The notes under the pieces were generated by a model, which was not told the DNA's origin, ran no database searches, and saw only the letters and a list, made by a program, of their open reading frames with translations. Both the position numbers and the translations under genes were made by a program. Shown piece after piece: positions 47,238 to 56,228 of a DNA stretch of 64,000 nucleotides. The stretch spans positions 124,001 through 188,000 of the forward strand of contig PQAO01000026.1 of NCBI GenBank assembly GCA_003104995.1, given 5' to 3'. Each line of letters starts with the position of its first letter. Positions within the stretch are counted from its first letter, which is position 1. The DNA comes from Dehalococcoidia bacterium (lineage in GTDB: Bacteria; Chloroflexota; Dehalococcoidia; Tepidiformales; Tepidiformaceae).

Positions 47238-48869
47238 TCAGTACTTCGGAGCCTGGACCATGGCTGCGGCGAGCGGCGGCAGCGTGAGCTTGCCCGATTT
47301 TAGCGGACCCTCGAGCGCCTGGTCGGTCGCGAGGATGACCGTGCCACCGCCCGGCAAATCCACCTCGCGGGGGGTGGGCCCGGTATTGACCGCGACCGCG
47401 ACGGAAGGTTCGCCCGGGAGCACGCGTGCCCATGCGAACACATCGGCCGGGGCGGGGAGTTCGCGATAGGCGCCCCTGAGCAGTGCCGCCGTGTTGCGCC
47501 GCAGCCAGATGGCCCGCCTGTAGAGCGACAGTAATGAGCCGGGGTCCCGGTCCTGATCGGCGACATTGGGAGACGTGTCTCCAAATGGCAGCCATGGCTC
47601 CGCCGGGGAGAACCCTCGCCCCGGCGAGGCGTCCCATTGCATCGGGGTCCGCTCCGGGTCCCGGCCGATGGTGCGGATGCGGGCCGGGTCCTGGAGCCGG
47701 TCTTCGGGGATGTCCACGTCTTCCATGCCGATCTCTTCGCCGTAGTAGATGAACGGCGTGTTGCGAAGACCGAGCAACAGGATCACTGCGGCGCGCGCGC
47801 GTTCCGGGCCGCGTGCATCGGCGTTATGTCGTGATATGAAGCGGGGCCGGTCGTGGTTGCCAAGGGCAAAGCAGGGCTGGGCCTCGGCCGGGAGAGACGC
47901 CTCGGCTGCGTTGACGATGCGGCGAAGCGCCCCCGCATCCCACGCGGTCAGGCCGTGTTCGGCCTCGTGGATGAACTGGAAGTTGAATGCGAGGTGGAGT
48001 CCGTTTCCATCGTCGTCGCCGTAATAGCGGCCAACCTCTTCGGCCGTTCCAAACACCTCGCCCACGCCCATGCGCCCGGGGTACTCATCGAAGACAGCGC
48101 GGATGCGCTTCACCGCGTCGTAGACCTCGGGGTAGTTGCGGTTGTTCTGCCAGAGCTGGGTGCTCCGTTCGCGATCGCCGGGCATCCAGTCGCCGTTGAG
48201 CGGGTTATCCGCAAGCTCAGGGTGCTTGACGATCATCCCCATGACATCGATTCGGAAACCATCGATGCCCCGGCCGAACCAGAAGCGAAGCGTCTCGAGC
48301 ATGGCCGCTTCGACCTCGGGATTGCGCCAGTTCAGGTCGGGCTGCTCCTTCAGGAACGAGTGGAGGTAGTACTGGCCGGTCGTCTCGTCGAGGGTCCATG
48401 CGGGGCCGCCAAACACGCTCTTCCAGTTGTTCGGGAGCGAGCCATCGGGTTTGGCGTCGCGCCATATGTACCAGTCGCGCCTGGGGTTGTGGCGCGATGA
48501 GCGCGATTCGATGAACCACGGGTGCTCTTCGGACGTGTGGTTCGGCACCCAGTCAAGCAAGAGCCTTATCCCGCGCCGGTGGCACTCGCCGATCAGCCGA
48601 TCCATCGTCTCCATGGTGCCGAAGTCCGCGTGCACGCCGCAGTAGTCCGAGACGTCGTAGCCGAAGTCGGCCATCGGCGAGGGGAAGGTCGGCGACAGCC
48701 AGATCGCATCGATACCGAGGGAACGCTCTGTTCCATCGTTCAGGTAGTCAAGCCGCTGGATCACACCTTCGAGGTCACCGATGCCGTCGCCGTTCGTGTC
48801 CTGGAAGCTGCGCGGGTAGACCTGGTAGACGACCGCTTCGCGCCACCAGTCCTCCGGGCCCAGGCTCAC
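47238..48869 (-). CDS. GH13 alpha-glucosidase / oligo-1,6-glucosidase-like enzyme
   Basis: The 543-residue enzyme has the GH13 regions DWVPNHTS (106-113), the nucleophile Asp208 in GFRIDVMG, the acid/base Glu271 in GEVFG and the transition-state Asp340 in ALGNHDRPRF. The start WWREAVVYQVYPRSFQDTNG and the QPDLNWRNPEV element are typical of alpha-glucosidase/trehalose synthase-type subfamilies. It hydrolyses alpha-1,4 or alpha-1,6 glucosides in the cytoplasm. It has no signal peptide. Its GTG overlaps the upstream gene's stop (GTGA). Confidence 0.92.
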   Translation of the reverse strand: MSLGPEDWWREAVVYQVYPRSFQDTNGDGIGDLEGVIQRLDYLNDGTERSLGIDAIWLSPTFPSPMADFGYDVSDYCGVHADFGTMETMDRLIGECHRRGIRLLLDWVPNHTSEEHPWFIESRSSRHNPRRDWYIWRDAKPDGSLPNNWKSVFGGPAWTLDETTGQYYLHSFLKEQPDLNWRNPEVEAAMLETLRFWFGRGIDGFRIDVMGMIVKHPELADNPLNGDWMPGDRERSTQLWQNNRNYPEVYDAVKRIRAVFDEYPGRMGVGEVFGTAEEVGRYYGDDDGNGLHLAFNFQFIHEAEHGLTAWDAGALRRIVNAAEASLPAEAQPCFALGNHDRPRFISRHNADARGPERARAAVILLLGLRNTPFIYYGEEIGMEDVDIPEDRLQDPARIRTIGRDPERTPMQWDASPGRGFSPAEPWLPFGDTSPNVADQDRDPGSLLSLYRRAIWLRRNTAALLRGAYRELPAPADVFAWARVLPGEPSVAVAVNTGPTPREVDLPGGGTVILATDQALEGPLKSGKLTLPPLAAAMVQAPKY

Positions 48870-49213
48870 GCGAGCGCCTTTCGCACGGCCTCGATGACTT
48901 CCGGATGGTTGTCGAGGAACCCTCGCGAGACGGTTACGATCGACTCAACATCGCCGCCCCGCTCGATGAGGATTGGGAACCAGACCTCGCCAAGCGCGCG
49001 GGCCAGCGCGTCCCGCGTCTCTGCCGAATCTGCCATTCCGAGTTCAGCTGCGAGGAACTTCCCGGCGGGTTCGTTCATCAGGATGGCCGATTCCTTGGAG
49101 TTGCGGCCCGGGATCGCAACGAGGAAGTTTGCCTGGGTGTACCCCCAGGTATCGGTACCGGGGCTGGATCCCTCATATCCGACGCTGGCTAGAGACTCCG
49201 TCGTGACTGGCAT
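48866..49213 (-). CDS. hypothetical protein translationally coupled to the GH13 enzyme
   Basis: This 115-residue protein is not recognised. It starts MPVTTESLASVGYEGSSPGT and has a helical C-terminal half (ETRDALARALGEVWFPILIE, HPEVIEAVRKALA). ATG 49213 is preceded by GGGGAAG. It sits 18 nt after argG on the same strand and overlaps the alpha-glucosidase start by 4 nt, so the two may act together. Confidence 0.6.
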   Translation of the reverse strand: MPVTTESLASVGYEGSSPGTDTWGYTQANFLVAIPGRNSKESAILMNEPAGKFLAAELGMADSAETRDALARALGEVWFPILIERGGDVESIVTVSRGFLDNHPEVIEAVRKALA

Positions 49214-49231
49214 GTGCTTCCCCTGTCCGGA

Positions 49232-50470
49232 TCAGTGCTGCTCCTGCGGCATCGCGATCTTCAGTGCTTCAGGGAGCTCCCCGAGCAGCTGCACCCGCGC
49301 CTGGGTTCGCGTCTGGAGGCCCCAGATGTTGATAAACCCGACGGCGGCCGACTGGTCGTACGTATCGCCCCGATCATAGGTAGCGAGCCCACGGTCGTAC
49401 AGGGATTGCACGGCCTTCCGGCCGACCACGGTCGCCTTACCACGATGGAGCTTCACGCGCACCGTGCCCGTGACGTGGCGCTGGGTGCTGGCGACATAGG
49501 CGGCGATATCCTGGTGGTGCGCACTGAACCAGAGGCCGTTGTAGATGAGCTCCGCGTACTCGATCGCGATGGCTTTCTTGAGCTTGATCTGCTGCTTCGA
49601 AAGCGTGAGTGTCTCGAGCGCGCGGTGAGCCGCGTGGAGGACGACCCCCGCGGGCGCTTCGTAGATCTCCCGGCTCTTGATGCCAACAAGCCGATCCTCG
49701 ACATGGTCGATCCGGCCGACCCCGTGGAGCCCCCCAAGGTCGTTCAGGCGCTCGACGATCGCGACGGGCCCCATCTCCTGCCCGCCGAGGCGGACCGGCA
49801 TGCCGGATTCGTACTCAATCTCCAGGTATTCCGGTGCGGCCGGGGCATCTTCGGGGTCACGCGTCCACTCGTAGGCTTCCGGCGGGGGTTCGTTCCACGG
49901 GTCCTCAAGGACGCCGGCCTCCGCACTGCGGCCCCACATGTTCTCATCGATGCTGAACGGCCCCTTTTCGCCCCATGGGATGTCGACGCCGTGCTGCTTC
50001 AAATATTCGATCTGGTAGTCCCGCGCCATCGCGTTCTCTCGCGTGGGAGCGACGATGCTGAGGGACGGGTCAAGCGTCTGGATACCGACATCGAAACGGA
50101 CCTGGTCGTTCCCCTTGCCGGTGCAGCCATGGGCGACAGCGGTGGCGCCTTCTTCGTGCGCGACATCCACCAGCAGCTTCGCCATCAGGGGCCGGGCGAG
50201 AGCAGTCGCGAGCGGATACTGGTCCTGGTAGACGGCGCCGGCGGCCAGGGCCGGGAAGGCGAAGTAGCGGAGGAAGTCCTCGCGCGCATCGATGACGCGC
50301 ACCTTGAGCGCGCCGGCCGCAATGCCGCGCGATTCGACGACCGGCTGCTCGCGGGACTTCCCGACATCGATGTTGAGGGCTATGACGTCGTAGCCCTGCT
50401 CGACTGAGAGCCACTTGATGGCGGTGGTGGTATCGAGGCCGCCGGAATACGCGAGAATCAGTTTCGGCAC
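49232..50470 (-). CDS. argG: argininosuccinate synthase
   Basis: The 412-residue enzyme begins VPKLILAYSGGLDTTTAIKW, with the PP-loop SGGLDTT binding ATP. It has HGCTGKGNDQVRFD and the SxDENMWGRSAEAG segment (FSIDENMWGRSAE). It joins citrulline and aspartate. Start is GTG 50470; a GATACT -10 candidate lies about 40 nt upstream. The extension before the GTG is unrelated to the family. It follows an SdpI-like gene and may have its own promoter. Confidence 0.94.
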   Translation of the reverse strand: MPKLILAYSGGLDTTTAIKWLSVEQGYDVIALNIDVGKSREQPVVESRGIAAGALKVRVIDAREDFLRYFAFPALAAGAVYQDQYPLATALARPLMAKLLVDVAHEEGATAVAHGCTGKGNDQVRFDVGIQTLDPSLSIVAPTRENAMARDYQIEYLKQHGVDIPWGEKGPFSIDENMWGRSAEAGVLEDPWNEPPPEAYEWTRDPEDAPAAPEYLEIEYESGMPVRLGGQEMGPVAIVERLNDLGGLHGVGRIDHVEDRLVGIKSREIYEAPAGVVLHAAHRALETLTLSKQQIKLKKAIAIEYAELIYNGLWFSAHHQDIAAYVASTQRHVTGTVRVKLHRGKATVVGRKAVQSLYDRGLATYDRGDTYDQSAAVGFINIWGLQTRTQARVQLLGELPEALKIAMPQEQH

Positions 50471-50535
50471 GGATGCTTCCCGGGTGGAGGGTGGTGGGCC
50501 CAGTATCGCCCGCGGAGAGATAACGGGGGAATCGG

Positions 50536-50892
50536 CTACCGGGCCAGGTGGGCCTTCGCCGTCTTCACCCCAAAGAACCACGAAGACAGCGCGGCAATCA
50601 GGATCACGAACGCGCCCGCAATCAGGATGGCCGTCGCAAAGGCGTTCGGCAGTGCACCCGCGATGGCAAATGGCAGGACCGCGAGCGCCATCGCCAGCGT
50701 GGCGACGCCCCCGAAGATGAGGTAAGGCGCGCCGTATTTGTGCGTGGCATACCACTGCTCGTCGTTAGCCATGGTGTACGGCGTGCGAATGCCGGCGAAG
50801 TGCTGGCGAGGAAGTCTCCCGAGCCAGGCATACCAACCCACGGCCGTGAGCACTGCCGCCCCGAGCGCCATCACGAGAAATCCAACCCACAC
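50536..50892 (-). CDS. SdpI-like membrane protein
   Basis: The 118-residue protein has three membrane helices (about 3-22, 55-77 and 85-107). Between the first two is the SdpI-family loop HFAGIRTPYTMANDEQWYATHKYGA. SdpI gives immunity to the SdpC toxin in Bacillus; most homologues have no known role. No toxin-like gene is visible beside it. It lies 6 nt after the nitrilase gene and 65 nt before argG. Confidence 0.78.
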   Translation of the reverse strand: MWVGFLVMALGAAVLTAVGWYAWLGRLPRQHFAGIRTPYTMANDEQWYATHKYGAPYLIFGGVATLAMALAVLPFAIAGALPNAFATAILIAGAFVILIAALSSWFFGVKTAKAHLAR

Positions 50893-50898
50893 CTGGCA

Positions 50899-51972
50899 CT
50901 AACCTCCGCGTGCTGCGTCAGCGCCTATCTTCAGGTCTTCCGCCGCTCCGCGCAGGTCGTCCCCGTTGCGGACCGATCCGTTCTCGATTCCCGAGCGGAT
51001 GCTGGCAATCGCGGCCGGGTCGCTCTCGAGTGCATTAATGCGCTTTGGCCGCCGGTTGACGCGGAGCTCGAAGACATCGGGGCGGGTGTAGTGGCCCGCG
51101 TGGTCCGCGATCATCTTCTGGAACATCACCGTGCCCAGGTTCGCCTTGGCGGTCAGGATCGTCTCTTCGTTTTGGACTGGCCCGGCCAGGTAATCGCCGT
51201 TCGGACCAATGATGCCCGAGAGGCCGTCGCAGGGGAGGATGAGGCTGCGTGATGCCCCGCCGATCTCCATGCGCAGGTCCCGGAGGTCTGGAGGCAGGTC
51301 CTCTTCGCGGATCAACCCGCCGCTCATCACAACGTAGGCGCCCGACTGCATGGCGAAAGCGCGCGAAAGTACGTCCTGGCGCGTGAAGGCGCCTCCCGGC
51401 CACGCCCCCGCATGCACCTGGATGCCCTGGCTGATAAGGGCGTAGCCGGGGAGCACCATCTGGTGTTCCCAGCAGTTCAGGCCCCCCAGGCGGCCGTACG
51501 CGCGGTCATAGAGCACGAGTGAGCTGCCGTCGCCCTCGCCCCAGACGGTGCGCTCGTACATCGTGGGCTTGAGCTTGCGGTGCTTGCCCAGCAGCTTTCC
51601 TTCGCGGCCAATGAAGAGCAGCGTGCAGTAGATGCTTCCCTGCGTGGCCGAATCGCGCTCAGCCACGCCGATGACCACGTCGGTGCCGGCGCGGCGGGCG
51701 GCCCGGCAGAGCGCATCAGTTGCCGGCGAGGGCACCTCGACACCATTCAGGATGAAGCGCCGCAGCAGGCTGCCGAAGGCCGGGTGGTTCGGCCATGCCG
51801 CGAACGAGGCATAGCCCGAGACCCATGTCTCGCCGAACACCGCCAGGTCCGACCCGAGCGCAGCCGCCTCGTCGATCAGGCGGCAGGCTTTCTCGATGCT
51901 CGCATCGCGGTCGAGGTAGACCGGGGCGGCCTGGACCGCGGCCAGTGTGAAATCCTGGATCTCGTCACCCAT
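50899..51972 (-). CDS. nitrilase
   Basis: The 357-residue carbon-nitrogen hydrolase has the Glu-Lys-Cys triad: Glu48 in FGETW, Lys133 in KHRKLKPT and Cys167 in GGLNCWEH. The CWEH signature marks true nitrilases, which convert nitriles to acids and ammonia, rather than amidases. It lies downstream of argD in the arginine gene run; a link to that pathway is not established. GGAGGG lies 9 nt before ATG 51972. Confidence 0.9.
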   Translation of the reverse strand: MGDEIQDFTLAAVQAAPVYLDRDASIEKACRLIDEAAALGSDLAVFGETWVSGYASFAAWPNHPAFGSLLRRFILNGVEVPSPATDALCRAARRAGTDVVIGVAERDSATQGSIYCTLLFIGREGKLLGKHRKLKPTMYERTVWGEGDGSSLVLYDRAYGRLGGLNCWEHQMVLPGYALISQGIQVHAGAWPGGAFTRQDVLSRAFAMQSGAYVVMSGGLIREEDLPPDLRDLRMEIGGASRSLILPCDGLSGIIGPNGDYLAGPVQNEETILTAKANLGTVMFQKMIADHAGHYTRPDVFELRVNRRPKRINALESDPAAIASIRSGIENGSVRNGDDLRGAAEDLKIGADAARGG

Positions 51973-52020
51973 GGGATAAGCCCTCCAACGCCATCGTAGC
52001 GCCGGGACGCAGGCCCTGCG

Positions 52021-53223
52021 CTATTTCGCCGGCGTGCCCGTAGCGGCCGCGATGGCTTCTTCGAGGATGTCGCAGGCGCGGCCGATTTCGTCGTCGCGCA
52101 CGTTGAGCGGGGGCATCAGGCGAATGGCGTTGGGGCGCACGTTGTTCACCAGCAGGCCCCGCTTGCGGCACTGGTCAACGACTTCGGCCGAGCAATCCCG
52201 GGTCAGCCCGACGGCCACGAGGAGCCCCCGGCCCCGCACCTCGTTGACCACGCCGAGGCGGTCCTCCATCGAGCGCAGGCGGCTCATCAGGAGGCCGGAC
52301 GCCCGCCGCACCTGTGCCGGTACGTCGTTTTCGACGATGTAATTGAGCGTTGCGAACCCGGCGGCGGCCGCAAGGGCGTTCCCGCCGAAGGTGCTCCCGT
52401 GATCGCCCTTCACCAGGTGGGCGGCGATCTCCTCGCGCGCGAGGACGGCGCCGATGGGCACGCCGCCGGCCAATCCCTTTGCGAGGGTCATGATGTCGGG
52501 CTCGATGCCCTCCTGTTCGTACGCCCAGAGGCTGCCCGTCCGTCCCACGCCAGTCTGGACCTCATCGAGAATGAGCAAGAGGCCTCGTTCGTCGCACCAG
52601 TCGCGGACGCCGCGCAGATACCCGTCGCCGGGCATGTTGACGCCGCCTTCTCCCTGGATGGGCTCGATCATGACCGCGACGGTCTGCCCGGAGGTTGCAG
52701 CCTTGATGGCTTCGAGGTCGTTCCACGGCACGTGGACAAAGCCTGGCAACTGCGGGCCAAAGGGCTCCTGGTAGCGGGCGTTCCCGGTGGCGGCGAGCGC
52801 ACCCAGGGAGCGGCCATGGAAGCTGTCGACGGTGGTGATGATCTCGTAGGCGCCGTTGCGGGTGTCGTGCCCCCAGCGGCGGGCGAGTTTGATCGCGCCT
52901 TCGACGGCCTCGGTGCCGGAGTTGCAGAAGAATGCCCGGTCGAGGCACGAGTTCTCCACGAGGAGCTTCGCGAGTTCGATCATCGGCTTCGTGTAGAACA
53001 GGTTCGAGGTGTGGATGAGCGTCCTGGCCTGCTCGGCGATGGCGTTTGCCACCACGGGGTTTGCGTGGCCGAGCGTGTTCACGGCGATGCCACCCACAAA
53101 GTCGAGATATTCGTTGCCATCGACATCCCAGGCGCGGGTGCCTTCGCCACGCTCGATCACCACGGGCTGACGCCCGTAGTTCTGGAATACGTAGCGGTGC
53201 TCTTCGGCGACCCAGTCAGTCAT
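52021..53223 (-). CDS. argD: acetylornithine aminotransferase
   Basis: The 400-residue fold-type I PLP enzyme has the PLP Lys in MTLAKGLAGGVPIGA, FFCNSGTEAVEGAIKLAR and LILDEVQTGVGRTG. It converts N-acetylglutamate semialdehyde to N-acetylornithine. GGAGG lies 6 nt before ATG 53223. It follows polyphosphate kinase and shares the minus-strand arginine cluster. Confidence 0.93.
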   Translation of the reverse strand: MTDWVAEEHRYVFQNYGRQPVVIERGEGTRAWDVDGNEYLDFVGGIAVNTLGHANPVVANAIAEQARTLIHTSNLFYTKPMIELAKLLVENSCLDRAFFCNSGTEAVEGAIKLARRWGHDTRNGAYEIITTVDSFHGRSLGALAATGNARYQEPFGPQLPGFVHVPWNDLEAIKAATSGQTVAVMIEPIQGEGGVNMPGDGYLRGVRDWCDERGLLLILDEVQTGVGRTGSLWAYEQEGIEPDIMTLAKGLAGGVPIGAVLAREEIAAHLVKGDHGSTFGGNALAAAAGFATLNYIVENDVPAQVRRASGLLMSRLRSMEDRLGVVNEVRGRGLLVAVGLTRDCSAEVVDQCRKRGLLVNNVRPNAIRLMPPLNVRDDEIGRACDILEEAIAAATGTPAK

Positions 53224-53278
53224 GACAACCTCCAGGGGTGCCATGGTAGTGGCTGGGGGTCGCACCGGAAACCGGAGA

Positions 53279-55411
53279 TCAGGCGAACGGCGCCCGGGCG
53301 AGCAGGATGGCATGGGTGCCCGGCTCTGTGACGGAGGGGTCACGCTGCCAGGTGCTGTCGATAAGCTGCCATCCCTGGCGGCGGTCAGCCAGCATGCCTT
53401 CCACCAATTCGTCGAGCTGGCGGCGGTGCTCAGGCGCGCGTACGGGCGCCAGGACCTCGATCCGCTCGTCGAGGTTACGCTTCATCACGTCCGCGCTGCC
53501 GATAAAGTACTCGGGTTCGCCGTTGTTTTCGAAGTAGTACAGCCGCGAGTGCTCGAGGAAACGGCCAATGACGCTGACGACCCGCACGTTTTCGCTCAGG
53601 CCCGCGATCCCGGGCCGCAGGCGGCAGATACCACGAATGATCAGGTCGACCTTCACGCCGGCCTGGGAGGCGCGGTACAGCAGCCTCGTGAACTCCAGGT
53701 CTTCGAGCGCGTTCATCTTGAACACGATGCGGGCGGGTCTCCCGGCGCGAGCGTTCTCGATCTCGCGCTCGACCCGGCTCGTCAGCCCGCTGCGCAGGTT
53801 GGCGGGGGCCGCGAGGAGTTCATCGGTCTCGACGACATCGCTGTAGCCGGTGAGGAAGTTGAAGATACGTATGAGGTCGGTGCAAATGTGCGGGTCGGAG
53901 GTGAAGAGGCCGAGGTCGGTGTAGAGGCGGGCCGTGCTCGAGTTGTAGTTCCCGGTTCCCACATGGGCATACATGTTCACGCCACCGACTTCCTCGCGGA
54001 CGACCAGGCAGATCTTTGAGTGGATCTTCATCTCCGGGAGACCGTAGGCCACATGAACTCCCGCGCTCTCCAGCTTGCGGGCCCACTCGATGTTGTTCGC
54101 CTCGTCGAACCGGGCGGTCAGCTCAACCAGCACCGCTACCTGCTTTCCCCGCCCGGCGGCCTCGATGAGCGCCTCGAGGATGGGCGAGTCCGGCGACGTC
54201 CGGTACATCGTCTGCTTGATGGCGAGCACAGCAGGATCCTCGGCGGCCTCTTCGATGAAGCGGACGACCGTGGAGTCGAAAGATTCATACGGGTGGTGCA
54301 CCAGGATGTCGCGCTCGCGCAGCGTGGCGAAGAACGAGGCTGCGTCGCCCGTGCCCTGGAAAACCGTGGGAACTGCCGGCGTGAACGGCGGATCGCAGAG
54401 TTCGGGAAATGGCAAGCTCGCGAGTTGGAAGAGGTCGTGCAGCCCAAGCGGCCCTTCCGACTGGTAAACATCGCGATCAGAGAGCTGCAGCTCTTCGAGC
54501 AGCAGACCGAGCCGGTTCTGAAAGAGCACGCCGGTGATTTCGAGGCAAACCGCTTCAGCGAGGCGGCGCCTGCGGAGGGCACTCTCGATGAGTTCGAGGA
54601 GGTCGTCGGCTTCTTCGCCGGGGCTGCCGACCTCGGCGCTGCGAATGACCCGCAGGGCATGCGCTTCGGTCACCTCCATGCCGGGGAAAAGCATTGTGAC
54701 GTGCGCGGCGATCAGGTCCTCGATCAGCACAAAGCGGTTGTCCCCGGCATCGACAAACCGGGGCCGGTTCCCGGGAACCTTCACGCGGGCGAACCTGTCC
54801 TGTCCTGATGCCGGATGGCGAATGTTCAACGCCAGTGAAAGGCTGCCGGTGGAGATAAACGGAAACGGGTGGGCCGGATCGACCACCAGAGGCGTCAGCA
54901 CGGGGAAGATGGCCTGCTCGAAGTAGGCCGTCAGGCGCTCACGGGCGCCGGGTTCCAGCTCCTGGTAGCGGACGATACGAATGCCGTGTTCGGCCAGGCG
55001 GGCCGCCAGGCACTCCTTCCAGGTCTGATCGATGTCGCGGCGCATCGCGACGCAACGGTCGATGACAAGTTCCATCTGTTCCCCAATGGTGCGGCCATCG
55101 GCGGTTTGGGCGCGCGGGTCGGCCGCGAGCATCCGCTTCAGCCATCCAACGCGCTTGGTGTAGAACTCGTCGAGGTTGCTGGCCGTGATGGCGACGAACT
55201 TCACGCGTTCGAGGAGGGGGTTGCGCGGGTCGCGGGCTTCCTCGAGTACACGGTGGTTGAACTCCAGCCAGCTCAACTCCCGGTTGAGATAGAGCGCGGG
55301 ATCATCGAGGTCAAACGGCGGGGCCTGGGGCGAGGTTGTCTCCGCGGCCGTTGGGGCGCTGGTGGGGAAAATCGTCTCAGTCTCGTTCACGGTTGCCAAT
55401 GATTCTGTCAA
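53279..55411 (-). CDS. ppk1: polyphosphate kinase 1
   Basis: The 710-residue PPK1 has the N and head domains (LYLNRELSWLEFNHRVLEEA, AITASNLDEFYTKRVG) and two phospholipase D-like C-terminal domains. The presumed phospho-His is in EMKIHSKICLVVR. It makes polyphosphate from ATP. Placement between argB and argD on the same strand suggests co-expression with arginine synthesis. The start is uncertain: TTG 55409-55411 or GTG 55388-55390; neither has a strong ribosome site. Confidence 0.93.
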   Translation of the reverse strand: MTESLATVNETETIFPTSAPTAAETTSPQAPPFDLDDPALYLNRELSWLEFNHRVLEEARDPRNPLLERVKFVAITASNLDEFYTKRVGWLKRMLAADPRAQTADGRTIGEQMELVIDRCVAMRRDIDQTWKECLAARLAEHGIRIVRYQELEPGARERLTAYFEQAIFPVLTPLVVDPAHPFPFISTGSLSLALNIRHPASGQDRFARVKVPGNRPRFVDAGDNRFVLIEDLIAAHVTMLFPGMEVTEAHALRVIRSAEVGSPGEEADDLLELIESALRRRRLAEAVCLEITGVLFQNRLGLLLEELQLSDRDVYQSEGPLGLHDLFQLASLPFPELCDPPFTPAVPTVFQGTGDAASFFATLRERDILVHHPYESFDSTVVRFIEEAAEDPAVLAIKQTMYRTSPDSPILEALIEAAGRGKQVAVLVELTARFDEANNIEWARKLESAGVHVAYGLPEMKIHSKICLVVREEVGGVNMYAHVGTGNYNSSTARLYTDLGLFTSDPHICTDLIRIFNFLTGYSDVVETDELLAAPANLRSGLTSRVEREIENARAGRPARIVFKMNALEDLEFTRLLYRASQAGVKVDLIIRGICRLRPGIAGLSENVRVVSVIGRFLEHSRLYYFENNGEPEYFIGSADVMKRNLDERIEVLAPVRAPEHRRQLDELVEGMLADRRQGWQLIDSTWQRDPSVTEPGTHAILLARAPFA

Positions 55412-55463
55412 CCCGGGAGACGGATGTCACGCTTGGGAGAACGGGCAGATTCAACCGTAAGGT

Positions 55464-56228
55464 TCAGAACGTGAGGACGGTGCCGGCTCCATCGAGGGAA
55501 CGAAGGATCCCGGCGCGGCGGCCGTCGGCGATCTGGACGGACACTCCGAGCGACAGCGCGTGGAGGCAGGCTTCCACCTTGGGGATCATGCCGCCGGAAA
55601 CCGTGCCATCGGAAACGAGTCCGCGCGCCTCCTCAGCGGTGAGGTGAGGGATGGCCGTTCCATTGGCGTCGCGCACGCCTTCCACGTCGGTCAGGAAGAC
55701 GAGGCGCTCAGCGTTCAGGGCAGCTGCGATGTCCCCGGCTACCGTGTCCGCGTTCACGTTGACGAGCTGGTCCGATTCTTGCCCGGGCACGAAGCCGATC
55801 GGCCCGATTACCGGGATGATGCCGGCGGCGTGGAGCGCGGTGATGGCACGGGTGTGGACTGCGACGGGCTCGCCGACGAAGCCCAGCTCGGGCGCGGCGA
55901 TGCGGCACTCAAGGATGCGGCCGTCGGCGCCGCAGATCCCGGCGGCAGTAGCGCCCGCGGCATTGATGGCACTCACGATGCGCTTGTTCACGAGACCCGC
56001 AAAGACGGCGACCACGACCGGGAGCACACGCTCGTCGGTGACCCGCAGCCCCCGTTCGAAGCGCGACGGGATACCCATGGCTTCGAGCCATTTACTGGCC
56101 TCGGCGCCGCCACCGTGAACCACGACGGGCACGCTTCCCGCGGCGGCGAGCGCGGCCACGTCCCGGAACGTCGTGTCGGCCGATCCGAGTGTGCTCCCGC
56201 CGATCTTGATGACCAGCGGGCGGCTCAT
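55464..56228 (-). CDS. argB: acetylglutamate kinase
   Basis: The 254-residue amino acid kinase has LVIKIGGSTLGS, VVVHGGGAEASKWLEAMGI and late VFLTDVEGV and GGMIPKVEACLHAL elements. It phosphorylates N-acetylglutamate. The N-terminal helix used for arginine feedback in hexameric enzymes is not evident, so it may be arginine-insensitive (inference). Its ATG overlaps the argJ stop by 4 nt. Confidence 0.94.
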   Translation of the reverse strand: MSRPLVIKIGGSTLGSADTTFRDVAALAAAGSVPVVVHGGGAEASKWLEAMGIPSRFERGLRVTDERVLPVVVAVFAGLVNKRIVSAINAAGATAAGICGADGRILECRIAAPELGFVGEPVAVHTRAITALHAAGIIPVIGPIGFVPGQESDQLVNVNADTVAGDIAAALNAERLVFLTDVEGVRDANGTAIPHLTAEEARGLVSDGTVSGGMIPKVEACLHALSLGVSVQIADGRRAGILRSLDGAGTVLTF

